In this document: piece after piece, positions 19,541 to 30,500 of the stretch
Numbering within the stretch: position 1 is the first letter of the stretch
Layout: the number at the start of each line of letters is the position of its first letter
Origin: Oegoconia quadripuncta
Lineage: Eukaryota > Arthropoda > Insecta > Lepidoptera > Autostichidae
Reading direction: 5' to 3'
Assembly (NCBI GenBank): GCA_949316235.1
Contig: OX438743.1
Coordinates: forward strand, 16,551,771-16,615,770
Length of the DNA stretch: 64,000 nt
Made by a program: the position numbers and the translations under genes
Notes under the pieces: model-generated
What the model was told of the DNA's origin: nothing
Databases searched by the model: none
Seen by the model: only the letters and a program-made list of their open reading frames with translations

Positions 19541-21822
19541 GATTACGTATGAGTTTGCAGCGTGTAATTTGTCTGTGTGTATTCTGTCAGTCTGTTTGTA
19601 GCATTGTAGCGCCAAGGCGGCTGGACGGATTTTCGAAACCGGAATGCGGAATTTGCGGAATGTCACGATGATATTTAACCTTTAACAGTTACTTTATGTG
19701 CCTGATAGTTTTATATTATTTGTATATTTTGTATTTAGGTGTATATAATTAGTTTAATTTATTTTAAACAATGTGAACATTTTAGAGTTCGAGCCTGGAC
19801 ACGTACCTTACAGGCATACTTACTTAAACTACTTATATATTGTCATACATAATCGTTGATGCATAACATCCTACGGAGAAGACATTAGTTTAACTTCTAT
19901 AATACACCAGAACATTACATATAACCAGAGTACAAACGATAGGGCACCTACAAAGGTTCTTCTTTATTGAATAGTTGGTATATATCTATATAAATAAATC
20001 CTTTTAAATCCTAATATACATTTTTACTTCAAACGCAAGTAAATAAATCTTTTTGAATGCTAATTTCTATTTTTACTTCAAAAGCACGTAGATCTAAATA
20101 TTTCTCCATTGCGCATATTTTATCAACATTTCATTCACCATTTCAGTAGTTGCTCTACCAGGCGTGCAGAGCGCTGCAGGAGGTCGCATGAATGCACAGT
20201 ATGTAATACAAGGGTCGGATGTGATATGTTTTCCTTTTATGTAGGTATGCGGCCCTGGTACGAGTCGCAACCGTAACACTTGTTCCAGTTGTTCACAATT
20301 GTTTGACAGGAATTCAAAATGTAATGGAATAGGTAATCTTGTAATTGTTAAAGATAATATATAACGTGTCAATGAATGAAACAAAAATAATATTTTTTTC
20401 ATAATACGGGCCGAAAACGCACACAGTTATAATGTTTCCCAATGAATGACACATGTTTGATACATTCTACTACCTAATAATACATATATTTGATTGATAC
20501 CTACAACCTAACTTTTCACAATTTCCAACTCTGTTTCACATTCTATAACACACTTGAAATGTAAACGCAATTTTTTAAACCAAGTGCCCACTTACTTCAA
20601 GAGTTTATTTTCGCCATTTTCATTTAATAGGGCGAATGAACTCGTCACAGTAAATAAAACAATCCAGACTACTCTCCCCTAACTCAGTAATATTTCTCCC
20701 GTTCTCTATCCAAAAAAATCCAATTTCACATCCGTCCACAACACGTGACGCACGGAAAAAGCCGAGTCTGACAAAGCCGTCATAAAGTTCCCAAGTAATT
20801 CATAAAGTGAGAAAGTGCCATTCCGCCGGTGCCAGCCGATTCGTCCCGCGCGACAGAGACCTATTAATTTTTACGATCCATTTAATTCTTTAACCTGGCG
20901 GAATCGATTTATAACAGTTTTATCGCTCGGTTGCGATTAACGCGAGTAGTAAAGCTTCTGTCGGTGTCTCGAATGTACTGCATCGGATCGCCCCCGTAAT
21001 CCATTGAAAACAACCAGCGGGGTCATCTAATTGGATTCCGGTTTTATTTGTGACCCAAAAGGTGTATTTTACGATACGTTTGGTTGTGAATAGGTGAGTT
21101 TACGTTTCATTTGTAATTGAGTGGTCTACTTTGCTCGCCCATCATTGTGTAAATATTACTTAAATCGGATCTCAAATATTAACATAAAATATACTACAAA
21201 AATATGAATATTAACTAGAAATTGAAAATTTAGAAAATCAACAAATTATTACATCATACAGAAGTATGAATAAATACTAAATTTAATATTTCAGACACAT
21301 CAATTCTCTAAACCCAAACTTCTATAAATTTACTTATTTACTTGAATTTATTCTAAATTATTTTGGCCAAAAAAGAGTATACATATATTTGCCATATTTA
21401 AAAGAATTCATTATTGCGTGTAATGAAGTAATGAATACATCAATATTCCATGGTTTTTATTAGTAATTTTAGTTATGAATTATAATATTGTTATAAATAT
21501 GGTTTTATGACTTCAATCAAAAAACGAGAACGAGAAAATACATACAACTGAACATAGTCAGCTGTATGTAAGTTCACAGATAATTTCCAGATTTGGCGGC
21601 TGATTTTCGTGATTCCTTTTGTAAATGAAAAAGGTTACCATCAAGATGCTCCCATTGTAATTTCACTACAATCGGTTCAGTAGATTTTAATTCGGGTAAT
21701 TGCTAGCTTGACGTATTTAGACGATTGTCTAGTTTTTGCACACTCACTCGTAAGGAGTCTGTACAATATGCAGTTTGCGTTTGTATTTTTATTATATATT
21801 TTAATGTAGATTGACTAACTTT
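19541..21822. other. Long unique stretch, no gene supported
   Basis: A 102-codon minus frame (20094-20402) is unrecognised. At 20740-21090 the composition is GC-richer and low in repeats, and it ends ATAGGTGAGTTT, which resembles a 5' splice site. It could be a non-coding exon or regulatory region, but nothing proves it. Confidence 0.4.
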
Positions 21823-21919
21823 AAAAAAGATCTTTCGAAGTCGGCGTCAATGTTTAGAACGCTTCTAATGTAGATTGATTTACCTTCAACATTGACGCCG
21901 ACTTCGAAAGATATTTTTT
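21823..21919. repeat. 32-bp inverted repeat (hairpin)
   Basis: The arms at 21823-21854 and 21888-21919 are complementary with one mismatch (core CTTTCGAAGTCGGCGTCAAT) and a 33-nt loop. The loop contains TAATGTAGATTGA, which also lies just before the left arm at 21802-21814. It may be a relic of a small element or an RNA hairpin. Confidence 0.75.
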
Positions 21920-23070
21920 CATATACACTACAAATGATAAGAATTACGACAGTGAACATAGAAAATACCGAATTAAGTGACACGAGCGTTTCAGTAAAAT
22001 TATTTCTTACTGTGTTATAAGTGGCTGAAGTCGGTTGCTTTTTTTGTTTAAATTTTTTAAGGTGGTGTTGACTAAATTGAAAAATATCAAAAATCTGTCT
22101 TCAATATGGTTCAGTCATGTTGACGCTAGAATGACACAGATTCACTCACAGATCGAGTATCAGATGTAGGCTTCACACTTGTAAGCCCTCCTTTGCGTTA
22201 GGGGTTAAAAAATACCCCTCTATTGGCATGATCACTTCGATACTTCACAAGTAAATGCAATCAATAGAACCACTCGCAAAACAAACAATACAAAAACATC
22301 GTAACGTGCATTTCGACCGTAAATCAATGGCACTGCATTCACTTTGCATATAGCTATTAGCACAAACCAGCTCGCACGCCATTACGGATCCGACAAAAAC
22401 TCGTTTGCCACGATTTATAACAGTTGTGCCGTGCGTGTCGATTGATTGTTATGAAATTTTTATTATAGGGGGGGGGGGCATTGCCGACGTATTTTGAGTA
22501 CTATTTGTGCACTTGTAATTTCTACCTGATTTTCTCTGACACACGTAAGGAAAATCCACTCCGGTTTACTAGTGCATATAGAAATGTCTATAAATTGAAT
22601 TAAAAAACCCCCGAGAAAACAAATTATATATCATCCAAACACACAAAAAAAAACTGTGTTATGATTTAAATATCTTCGACACGACTCAACCGATTTTCAT
22701 CAAACATGGCTAATAATTTGTCCCCTCGTTTAGCTTAAATATAGAATGTACATACACATTCTTGTGCGGTGACTCACCACAAACTATGAGGCATCTTCTT
22801 TGCAGCCCTGCGTGTCCCGACACTTGTACGCTACAGAACCTCTACGATGCAACAGACAATGCCGTAACCGCATGGCCGCATTCTGGTCTTAAGAATTTGA
22901 TGTTTTTGCCATCAACTCGCTAAGAAGATACACATAACACTCGTTTTTCGTCGGGGTTAATAAAACGAACAGGGTCGTATTCACCCCACCTCAATTTTGC
23001 CAGGTTAAATGTCCATCTGACTATCACTATTTGTTCACCGCCAAGAAGAATTATTGAAAGTAATGTTAAC
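21920..23070. other. No gene; ancient repeat fragments
   Basis: At about 22616-22740 the words CAACCGATTTTCATCAAACA...GGCTAA are shared with 31610-31680 and resemble a common lepidopteran repeat. A G10 run lies at about 22468-22477. A TTTTTCGTCGGGGTTA word is at about 22944. Confidence 0.4.
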
Positions 23071-23229
23071 TTCCGGCTGTTTAAGATAAGATAGCCATCA
23101 CCTTAAATAAGTAGGGGGTTCCACGTGAGCTAGTTACTACCCTCCGATTCATCTTCACTTAACATCAGGTGCGATTAAGGTCAGGTATAATTGAGGTGAA
23201 GCACAGTCTGGTTATACCTGTAAAAAATT
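23071..23229 (+). mobile_element. SINE-A, 3' fragment, rearranged
   Basis: It runs from TTCCGGCTGTTTAAGATAAG to CTTCACTTAACATCAGGTG, then a partly repeated end (GATTAAGGTCAGG, TTGAGGTGAAGCAC) and a short A run. Confidence 0.6.
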
Positions 23230-23302
23230 AAATCCCCAGAAGGTTCAGATATCCAACTTATCCGTGTGCGTATTTGTAGGAATTAGATCAAAAAATTTAT
23301 AT

Positions 23303-23873
23303 AAGTCAAAGTCAAAGTCAAAAAATATTTATTGCGTAGGATAAAGATTATCACTTGAAAACGTGACATTTTTTATCTTAATATTAAAATTATTGACATT
23401 ATTGCTCATTCGCAAAGCAGATTCCCCAGAGAAGAACGACCAAGAAACTCAAGGGTTGCTCTTTTAAATAAGTTTGTGTTACAATTATATTATATTGTAT
23501 AATTAGGCTGAATATCGCCGAGCGGTCTATGTCCATGCTTGCTTATCATCAGATAGTCAGAAATTTTATAATAGCCTTTGGTAAATAATGTCTGTTTTAT
23601 GATGGTTTTGAATTTATTTAAAGGTAAATTTTGAATGTCCACTGGAACCTTATTATAAAAACGTATACATTGCCCCTTAAATGACTTAGTGACTTTGTGT
23701 AAACGGCTGGCATGAACAGCAAGTTTATTTTTATATCTGGTATTAACATTATGTATATCACTATTTTTCTTAAACGATTCTATATTTTTTCTTACATACA
23801 TTAAGTTTTCGTAAATATATTGCGATGCTAATGTTAATATATTAATTTCTTTAAATTTATTCCTAAGAGACAC
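23303..23873 (-). pseudogene. LINE F copy 1: ORF2 C-terminus and 3' UTR
   Basis: On the minus strand this is the last ~110 residues of a jockey/CR1-like LINE ORF2: NKFKEINILTLASQYIYENL, then NTRYKNKLAVHASRLHKV, GQCIRFYNKVP and KGYYKISDYL. The 3' UTR follows (CTTGAGTTTCTTGGTCG..., GAACGAC) and the tail is (TTTGACTTTGAC)n at 23303-23320. Compared with the copy at 35921 a single base is missing near 23549, which shifts the final residues. It is 5'-truncated at about 23873. Endonuclease and reverse transcriptase are absent. Confidence 0.8.
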
Positions 23874-24370
23874 TATAAAGTAGGTAAGTAAATATAGGCA
23901 TTAATTATATTTAATCTCCGATTCACCGTATGGTCAAATGCATATCTAGTGCGACCTAAGAAGGGTATATGCCTCCAAATCGAATCAACTATAATGAATT
24001 AATCTCCACTTACCTCATTAAAATATTAGAGCATTTCAATACCTAAGTTGATGTGATGGTTGGAATCAGCGAGTTTGCACTGCATGCATTCAGGTCATAA
24101 ATCAATCGGATAGCCGATTACTTTGTATGCTCAGCCATTAGCGATGCTTCCATAACGGTGGTTGTTCCAACTGGGGCACTTCGGATAGATATACATAGTA
24201 CCGATTCACATTACTGATTTATTAGATCTCTTGAAAATGAAGTCATCTAAACCAGTTACGATTTTCTAGTATCAATAAAAGTTGTAAAGAAATCTAAAAC
24301 TATTTGATAATTTAAAAAAATAGTGAAAACTACTTTGTACAATGAGATTGGAAACGGCACAGCTGGCACG
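23874..24370. other. No gene recognised
   Basis: AT-rich unique sequence between a LINE fragment and repeat E. Confidence 0.4.
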
Positions 24371-24640
24371 TAAAAAGAATAGAACCAACCCATCTCTTTC
24401 CGTGGGTGTCCCAAAAGTAGATGAAACTTTCCTTCAAAAATTATCCATAGATTTGCGTATTAGGTAACGGCGATAGGCTCACCCCGTCACGTGTGCTTTT
24501 CTGCATATTTCGGAAGGTGAAACGTGGATGTTATTTGGAGCATTAAGCTTGTAATGTTTGGAACATCCAAATGCTAATGTTTGGGATATCTCTGACCACC
24601 CCATTTGGGATAGAGGCCGTGACATAGCTATGTATGTAAT
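24371..24640 (+). repeat. Dispersed repeat E, full-length copy
   Basis: The copy runs in order AAGAATAGAACCAACCCATC, TTTCCGTGGGTGTCCC, GGCGATAGGCTCACCCCG, CATATTTCGGAAGGTGAAAC, GAGCATTAAGCTTGTAATG, and TGGGATATCTCTGACCACCC with ATTTGGGATAGAGGCCGTG. It is the best-preserved copy of the family. Confidence 0.65.
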
Positions 24641-24754
24641 TTGAATAACGTAGATTTGTAGACTGCATAGGATTAATTGGACAAGAAATTAAGAAATAAG
24701 AAGCAGAAGACGAGCAATATTTCAAAATAATTCATCACAAATGCAGTACAGTAC

Positions 24755-25033
24755 AGTTTCATATGCTTTTTACTTTCCTAGTTGTTGATTATTATCTGTT
24801 AGATATCTATTTAAATTTACATCACTTTTCATGAATATTAAAAGTGATTCATGAATATCAAAAGTGATGATTTCCTAGTTGTTGATTATTATGTGTTAGA
24901 TATATATTTAAATTTACATCACTTTTCATGAACATTAAAAGTGATTCATGAATATGAAAAGTGATGTATTTTTTTAAATATGTATCTAACAGATAATAAT
25001 CAACAACTAGGAAAGTAAAAAGCATATGAAACT
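24755..25033. mobile_element. Foldback (palindromic) element, 279 bp
   Basis: The terminal arms are AGTTTCATATGCTTTTTAC at 24755 and its complement ending at 25033. The arm complementarity continues through TTTCCTAGTTGTTGATTATT and ATCTGTTAGATA (about 60 bp). Inside, a ~97-bp unit occurs twice (from about 24775 and 24872). Each unit holds CATCACTTTTCATGAA...AAAAGTGATG sub-palindromes. It has no coding capacity. The structure fits a foldback MITE whose left half was duplicated. Confidence 0.8.
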
Positions 25034-25084
25034 AACAGTAACTTTTAGAATGATTTTTGTGAAGAATTATTTTGAAACAAATAT

Positions 25085-25180
25085 TTCAAAACTGGAATCC
25101 GCTTTAAAAGTATTGTAAATTATTTGTGCAATAAAGAGTATTTATATTGTATTGCATTGCATTGTATTGTATTGTAAACA
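25085..25180 (+). mobile_element. LINE 3' tail with (TTGTA)n
   Basis: TATTGTAAATTATTTGTGCA, the AATAAAG signal, then TATTTATATTGTATTGCATT with a (TTGTA/TTGCA)n tail. It is the same end as 35370-35445. Confidence 0.65.
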
Positions 25181-25424
25181 TTCTCGCTACGTCTTTGCTC
25201 TATCGTTGCTAAATATTTTTTTAAATTTGGGCTTTAGAAACCTAGACGTCAAGGGAAAAGCGGTTTTTCTAAGCAAATTTTGAGGTATGTCATGAAGACC
25301 ACTGAACCAAAAACAGAAAAAAAAAATCAGGGGTAGCTCTTTCAAACGATACCTCAAACAATATATTATTTCTTTTTTCGTTGGATCAAACTGACTAATA
25401 CTAATTTAAACTGAAATTATTTTA
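25181..25424. other. No feature recognised
   Basis: Short unique AT-rich stretch. Confidence 0.4.
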
Positions 25425-25607
25425 GTTTATTCCACTCCTGGGATGTAGGCCTTCCCTCGTATACAAGTAATGAGAGAGTATGGGTCATAATCCACCAAGC
25501 TGGCCCAATGCGGGTTGGGAACTTCACATGCCTTTGAATTTTTATTTTTCAGGCATATAGATTTCCTCACGATGTTTTCCTTCACTGTGTAAGAGCAGTC
25601 GGATAAA
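25425..25607 (-). mobile_element. SINE-D fragment lacking the tRNA head
   Basis: It matches the SINE-D body (TCCGACTGCTCTTACACAGT, GGAAAACATCGTGAGG, CCCAACCCGCATTGGGCC, GAGGGAAGGCCTAC) but stops before the tRNA-like part, which would lie beyond 25607. Confidence 0.75.
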
Positions 25608-25754
25608 TTCACATACTAAGATCGTGACTTTGTATAATGTATATTGATAAATTTTAACGTTAAATCGTTTTCGGGAAAAACCTCTGTCAGTAACAGGCGG
25701 ATACGTGATCATATAAAGGTACTGGTTTTACATTTAATATTCAAACCCAAGTAA

Positions 25755-25910
25755 ATTGACCGTGCTTTTATTGATTTATTATAATTCGCTTTTTTTATTC
25801 TATGTCTTTGTACAAATAAATAATCATGACTGGAACTTCTGTTATGTGTCATCCTATCTTGTACCCAAAATCAAGCAAATAAATTATTTCATTTCATTTC
25901 ATTTCATCCT
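25755..25910 (+). mobile_element. Probable LINE 3' tail with (ATTTC)n
   Basis: TTTGTACAAATAAAT and CAAGCAAATAAATT lead into an ATTTC pentamer run (25886-25907). The layout is that of a LINE end, but no coding part is attached. Confidence 0.4.
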
Positions 25911-26439
25911 AAAGGTGTACCCACCACCTCAACTGCTACTACCGCTATGCTAATAACTGTATATTTGTTACCATGATTACCTTCTTCTAACCCAGACCCA
26001 CACTGAGCTTTGCTGTAAATACGCGATCTGACCTCCCAAACTCGTCTGTCGGGTCGTCGGTCCTGCGACTTAATTGGCCTGTCCGTTAACGCTTCAGTGG
26101 TTAAACATTATTCTATTAGTTGAAAATTATCAAAGTATAAAAATTATGATGATAGTTTTGTGGGACGACACTAAATGGTTATCGTTATTGATATTTTAAC
26201 GACTCATAATAACGACAACCTAAAAGGTCATCTAGATCGTCAGATACATCGACACGAAACGGTATAACCGTCTGTAATGTTCTAAAACGAAATATACAAA
26301 GGCTGCTATTGTGAACGCCTAGGTACAAGTTATGACTGATGGCGGAAAATCAATTTCCATCGACCCCCGACATCTCACTTACGACCCTTCGGCGTTGTAG
26401 TCCAAGAGCTGGATAATATTTTGTTTGTGTTTATACATT
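25911..26439. other. No gene; possible left mariner end
   Basis: At 26163-26172 the bases GGACGACACT match, inverted, the right mariner end near 27000. This is too short to prove a terminal repeat. Confidence 0.35.
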
Positions 26440-26545
26440 TTTAGCCCTTCTCTTCCCATGGGTTTCGCAAAAGGCGACTAAGGGATTTTACACCAAAAAC
26501 ACACGTTTTAACGGCGGTGGGCTCAACCCCTGTACAGTCGGCAAC
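26440..26545 (+). repeat. Dispersed repeat E, 5' part
   Basis: TTCTCTTCCCATGGGTTTCG, AAAAGGCGACTAAGGGATTT and GGCGGTGGGCTCAACCCC, with the rest of the repeat missing. Confidence 0.6.
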
Positions 26546-26647
26546 GCGGTCAAGGTAGTAGGTTTAAGTTTAATTTTTATATTGTTTGAAGGATCTTGGT
26601 GTAGTATTTTGTTACATTTTTCTTTACACCTGTCACGTCATGTCAGC

Positions 26648-26938
26648 ATGAATTTAACGCGAGAAAAATTTCGTGCAATGATTTTTTATGATTTTCGATG
26701 TCATTTAAGTCAACAAGAAAGTTATGATAGACTTCGATTGGCCTTTCACGATGAAGGCCCCTTCTCGTGCCACTGTTTACAACTGGTTTAATGAGTTTAA
26801 ACGTGATCGCACTAATCTAAAGAGTGGCACACAGTGGAAGAGACCCCTAAGGACGAGTGGGCAAAGTGCTTTTCCCAGTGGTTCCATCGGATGCAGCGAT
26901 ATATTGATGTGAATGGACGCTATTTTGAAAAGATATAA
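26648..26938 (+). pseudogene. Mariner transposase, frameshifted and internally deleted
   Basis: The N-terminus in frame 1 reads MNLTREKFRAMIFYDFR and LSQQESYDRLRLAFHDE. A one-base shift near 26755 moves to APSRATVYNWFNEFKRDRTN, the second helix-turn-helix part. A third frame (26855-26938) holds the C-terminus FSQWFHRMQRYIDVNGRYFE followed by a stop. Mariner transposases are about 340 residues. About 95 codons remain, because the central catalytic DD34D region is deleted. It is inactive. Signature words (YNWFNEF, RMQRYID..G.YFE) support the family. Confidence 0.8.
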
Positions 26939-26969
26939 TAAAATTAATAACTTGCTAGTTTGTTTAGTT

Positions 26970-27005
26970 TTTCATTACCTAAGAACTTTCAGTGTCGTCC
27001 TCGTA
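26970..27005 (-). repeat. Right end of the mariner relic
   Basis: Read on minus: TACGAGGACGACACTGAAAG. It lies about 65 bp after the transposase stop and ends at a TA, as expected for a mariner terminal repeat. The left partner is not certain. Confidence 0.5.
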
Positions 27006-27074
27006 TGTAAGTACATGAAATCTATTCACGTAGATTATATCTGCATCCCTATTTAATACCAAACAACCTGCCTA

Positions 27075-27235
27075 TTTCAAATGTACTGTCCTTATACCCA
27101 AAGGTTGCATGGAAGAGATCACTGTTAGTGATAAGGTCGCCATATTGCACGTTCTATTCTTACCACTTTCTGTAACTGTATTTTCTTTTCTATTGTGCAA
27201 TGAAGTGTATTTGTATTGTATTGTAATGTTAGGAA
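27075..27235 (+). mobile_element. LINE 3'-UTR tail with (TTGTA)n
   Basis: TCAAATGTACTGTCCTTATA, GGAAGAGATCACTGTTAGTG, then TTGTGCAATGAAGTG and TTGTATTGTATTGTAA. It is a plus-strand counterpart of the minus-strand tail at 11324. Confidence 0.7.
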
Positions 27236-27746
27236 GTAATCTGTAATTGGTTTGAAATTAGTAATATAATACTGCATAAATATTTTGCGATATTGCTGTT
27301 GATTTTTTTTAATAAATAAAATAAAAATAGCAGACTCTTGAACTATAAACACCCGCGCACCCTACCGCTGATCTAGCTGTTTTTCGCCTTGGTTACACAC
27401 GTCAAAATAACAAAAAATGATGAATGTATACCACCAAAGATCACTTACGAGGAAATAGTCTAATGCGTATTTAAATATGTTACGTATTATGAGGGGTTTA
27501 ATGTGCGTGACTTACGTTTGTTGCGATTTAATCGCCTTTGAAAATTTATTCACTTCCGCGCAACCACTTAGAGTTGGGGCTCGTCAAATGGGTTGGTGAA
27601 TAACCCGAAAATATGGAGGCTTGAAAGTTTTAATTATCGGGCGTTTATCGCCGTTTTGAGTGTTGAGCTTTCAATGTAATCGCTTATAGTTGGTAAGATC
27701 ATGCTTTTTATAACTTTAAGTGCATTATACTTTAAAACAATATATG
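27236..27746. other. No gene recognised
   Basis: AT-rich, with a slightly GC-richer unique patch at 27490-27660. Confidence 0.4.
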
Positions 27747-28065
27747 TTATCATCATCATCATCAGCCCGTAAACATTCCACTGCAGAGATATTGGCCTTC
27801 CCTCGTATATGAGGGAGTATGGGCGATATAGTCCACCACGCTGGCCCAATGCGGGTTGGGGACTTCACATGCCTTAAATTTTTTATATCTCAGGCATGCA
27901 GGTTTCCTCTCGATGTTTTCCTTCACCGTTCAAGAGTAGTCGGATAAATGCACATAAGTAATTAAATTAAATTTAATAACTCATTGGTACATATTCTGCC
28001 TGGGTATCGAACCCGGACCTCCCAAATTGGGAGACCGCGCCTTAACCGCTGAGCCACCGACGCTC
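27747..28065 (-). mobile_element. SINE-D, full length
   Basis: The head on minus starts at 28065: GAGCGTCGGTGGCTCAGCGG (A box), with the B box GGTTCGATACCC at about 28003-28014. The body matches 9110-9407, and the 3' end is the (ATG)n tail at 27750-27763. It is the best-preserved D copy. Confidence 0.85.
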
Positions 28066-30288
28066 TTAAATGAATCCTCCATGAATATATGTGGGCGATC
28101 CCTATTACTTAGATGCCCAAGAAAGTAGCACGGGTTCATGTACTATGTATCTGTTGGGTCGTAGCCGCCAAATGGATGAACTGATTTTGATTAATTCGTA
28201 GATATGTATCGTTAGAATTCACAGCAATGCCGAATGAAGATTATAAGTTACATTAATAGATAATGTTCCATTAACTTTTTTGCAATCGCATAAATATTAT
28301 ATACTTTGAATATGTCATTGATCGACTACATCATTAATTATTTTTATTATCAGCACAGTCTCTTTTAAATTATATGGTAAGGTCCTAGGACGAATTCACT
28401 CCGTATTTATGTGGTGACGTAATGTTAAGTGAGTTTTTTGTATGGACATTCATACAATGTGTTAATGATACGACAAAAGTTCGTAAGTTATGTGAGGTGA
28501 TCAAATGCATAGTCGCCGCCGCTACCACCTCGCTACCCGCTGTCATTCATTTCGTAGCCTAACAGTGTGTTACGTTCGATCTATTTCTTGCCTTTTACGA
28601 CATCTTCGAAAATAGCAGGTCGTTCTTATCTCCACTGTTAGGGTCCGCCAGGCACGACCGTTTTACCAACTGAATTGCAGCCAACGGTAAAATAAAATAC
28701 AGAACAAAACTCGATGCTTCAGTACAAAAAACTTTTATCTAATCCTCTTGCACTCCGTTCCATTTGTCGCGCGAACCATAAGTTTGACACCAAACTTGGT
28801 CCTCCGAAGAGGGAAAAAGTAAATATTTCACAGCACCCTCCTGCACCCTTGTTGGTGGAATCACGCGTCGCCTGCGCGTGTTTTCACGAAGATGGATCAT
28901 CGGTACGTGCGACAAGTGGAGCTGTAGACTCGCGTTTTGAACGCGACGGATTTCACGCACGATAGTAACGCTCTACTTAATATTATTATACAAAAATTGC
29001 AATCTAAGGCCATAATAACAACGCCTCGATAGGTAAGCTCACAAAATTAGCGTGTTTTATATAATTTTTATAGCTTGTACGACAGCCAATATTAAATTGT
29101 GTGTTTGTAACACACACTGCTTTAAAAGTGACTACACCATGCCTCGCACTTTAAGATTCTTAAGCCACCTACAGCGACACCAATCTGTCACTGAGTGGCA
29201 CTTTTAGTACCAAAATATTCCATATCTTTTTATTACGCTATACTAGAATCTTGAATTTTTGAATTTCGATATTAATTTCAACTAAATAGTTTGTTGTTTG
29301 ACAACGATAATACGTATTATATGAACAAAACCCTCGGAGCACGAATCTTGACCGTAATTTTTTACAGTCTTTTATTTTCTAATCGACAACACTAACAAGC
29401 ACTGCTATTTGGAAAATTGTTTTAGGAACCTTGTCAACATACTTTTGACAAGTTTACAATAAGGTAAAGTTTACAATAAAAAAAAGTAAAGTACTTTTAC
29501 AATTAGGCTTTATGCGACCGCACATTATCAGAATATCTTATCTGAATCGCGATGAACGCCAGGCTCCCTCTTCCCATATATTTTGTACTAAACCTATCCA
29601 GATCACCGGTTTAATGTCAATACCATAGTATACGGGGTCTAGTACTAGTAGAATTCTAATCAGAATTGTTCACAATGACCGCCCATATTCACTCGCAATC
29701 GCTAACGCACTCATACTGACATTTAAAATATCTAACGAGCTAGTTAACGATACGAATAAAACATGCTGCATGCGTGCTAATGCATGCTAATGCAATGAAA
29801 ACGGATGCAATTCTAGATCACTGTGTAAATTTTTAAAGTTACTATTAGCACAATCGTATTCCAAAGCCAAAGCTATTGTGAATATGACCATCGTTCGCGG
29901 TCCCACTACTGATCAGGAACTTATAACCTGTAGCCGCTTTTAAAACCGAGCGTCAAAAACGCCAGTTTGTGTATCCCACGCGCCCTCGAAGATGGATCAT
30001 CGTGAACAGCGGGGGGCGTCGATCGCGATAAACCGGCGAGATATGGAAAACTCAGGAATGTGAGTACCCGCCACGCGGCTACTGCACGTTCGCTTCGGCT
30101 GGTTAACACTTTGTCACAGTGCTATTTTGGAAAGCAATAATTCAACATATTAAATTTTTTTTCGATAAAAATTTATTACCATAATACGAGTAACAGTTGT
30201 ATAAAAATAAGCCAAAAATTACATTGTTACACAATTGAAAAGCAGCCACTGTAAAATGAATCGATCATACTATTATTATCTTATAATT
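28066..30288. other. Unique region with two GC-richer patches
   Basis: The patches at 28500-28970 and 29925-30110 are richer in CpG than their surroundings and share the 16-mer CGAAGATGGATCATCG (28887-28902 and 29987-30002). Open frames exist on both strands at 28714-28965 but show no domain. They could be regulatory DNA or old exons. The rest is AT-rich. Confidence 0.4.
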
Positions 30289-30500
30289 AGATTATTAAAC
30301 AAATAAATAGATATTTCGGACACTCACACCAATCATCTAGTCCCAAACTAAGCAAAGCTTGTACCTATTATGGATTCTAGTTAACGGATAAATATACAAA
30401 AATCCATGACTCGGGAATAAATTTAAATGTAACGAAAATTCATCACACAAACATTTACCCCTCGCGAGATTCGATCCCGTTACCGTTGGTTTCGCAGACC
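30289..30500 (-). mobile_element. SINE-B, head-truncated copy
   Basis: AATCATCTAGTCCCAAACTA, GGATTCTAGTTAACGGATAA and a degenerate B box (GGGATCGAATC on minus) are present. The A-box part of the head is gone. Confidence 0.7.

Noticed and set aside
28714..28965. Protein-coding exon in the GC-rich patch
   Set aside because: Frames are open on both strands, as expected in stop-poor GC-rich DNA, and neither has a domain or splice-site support.
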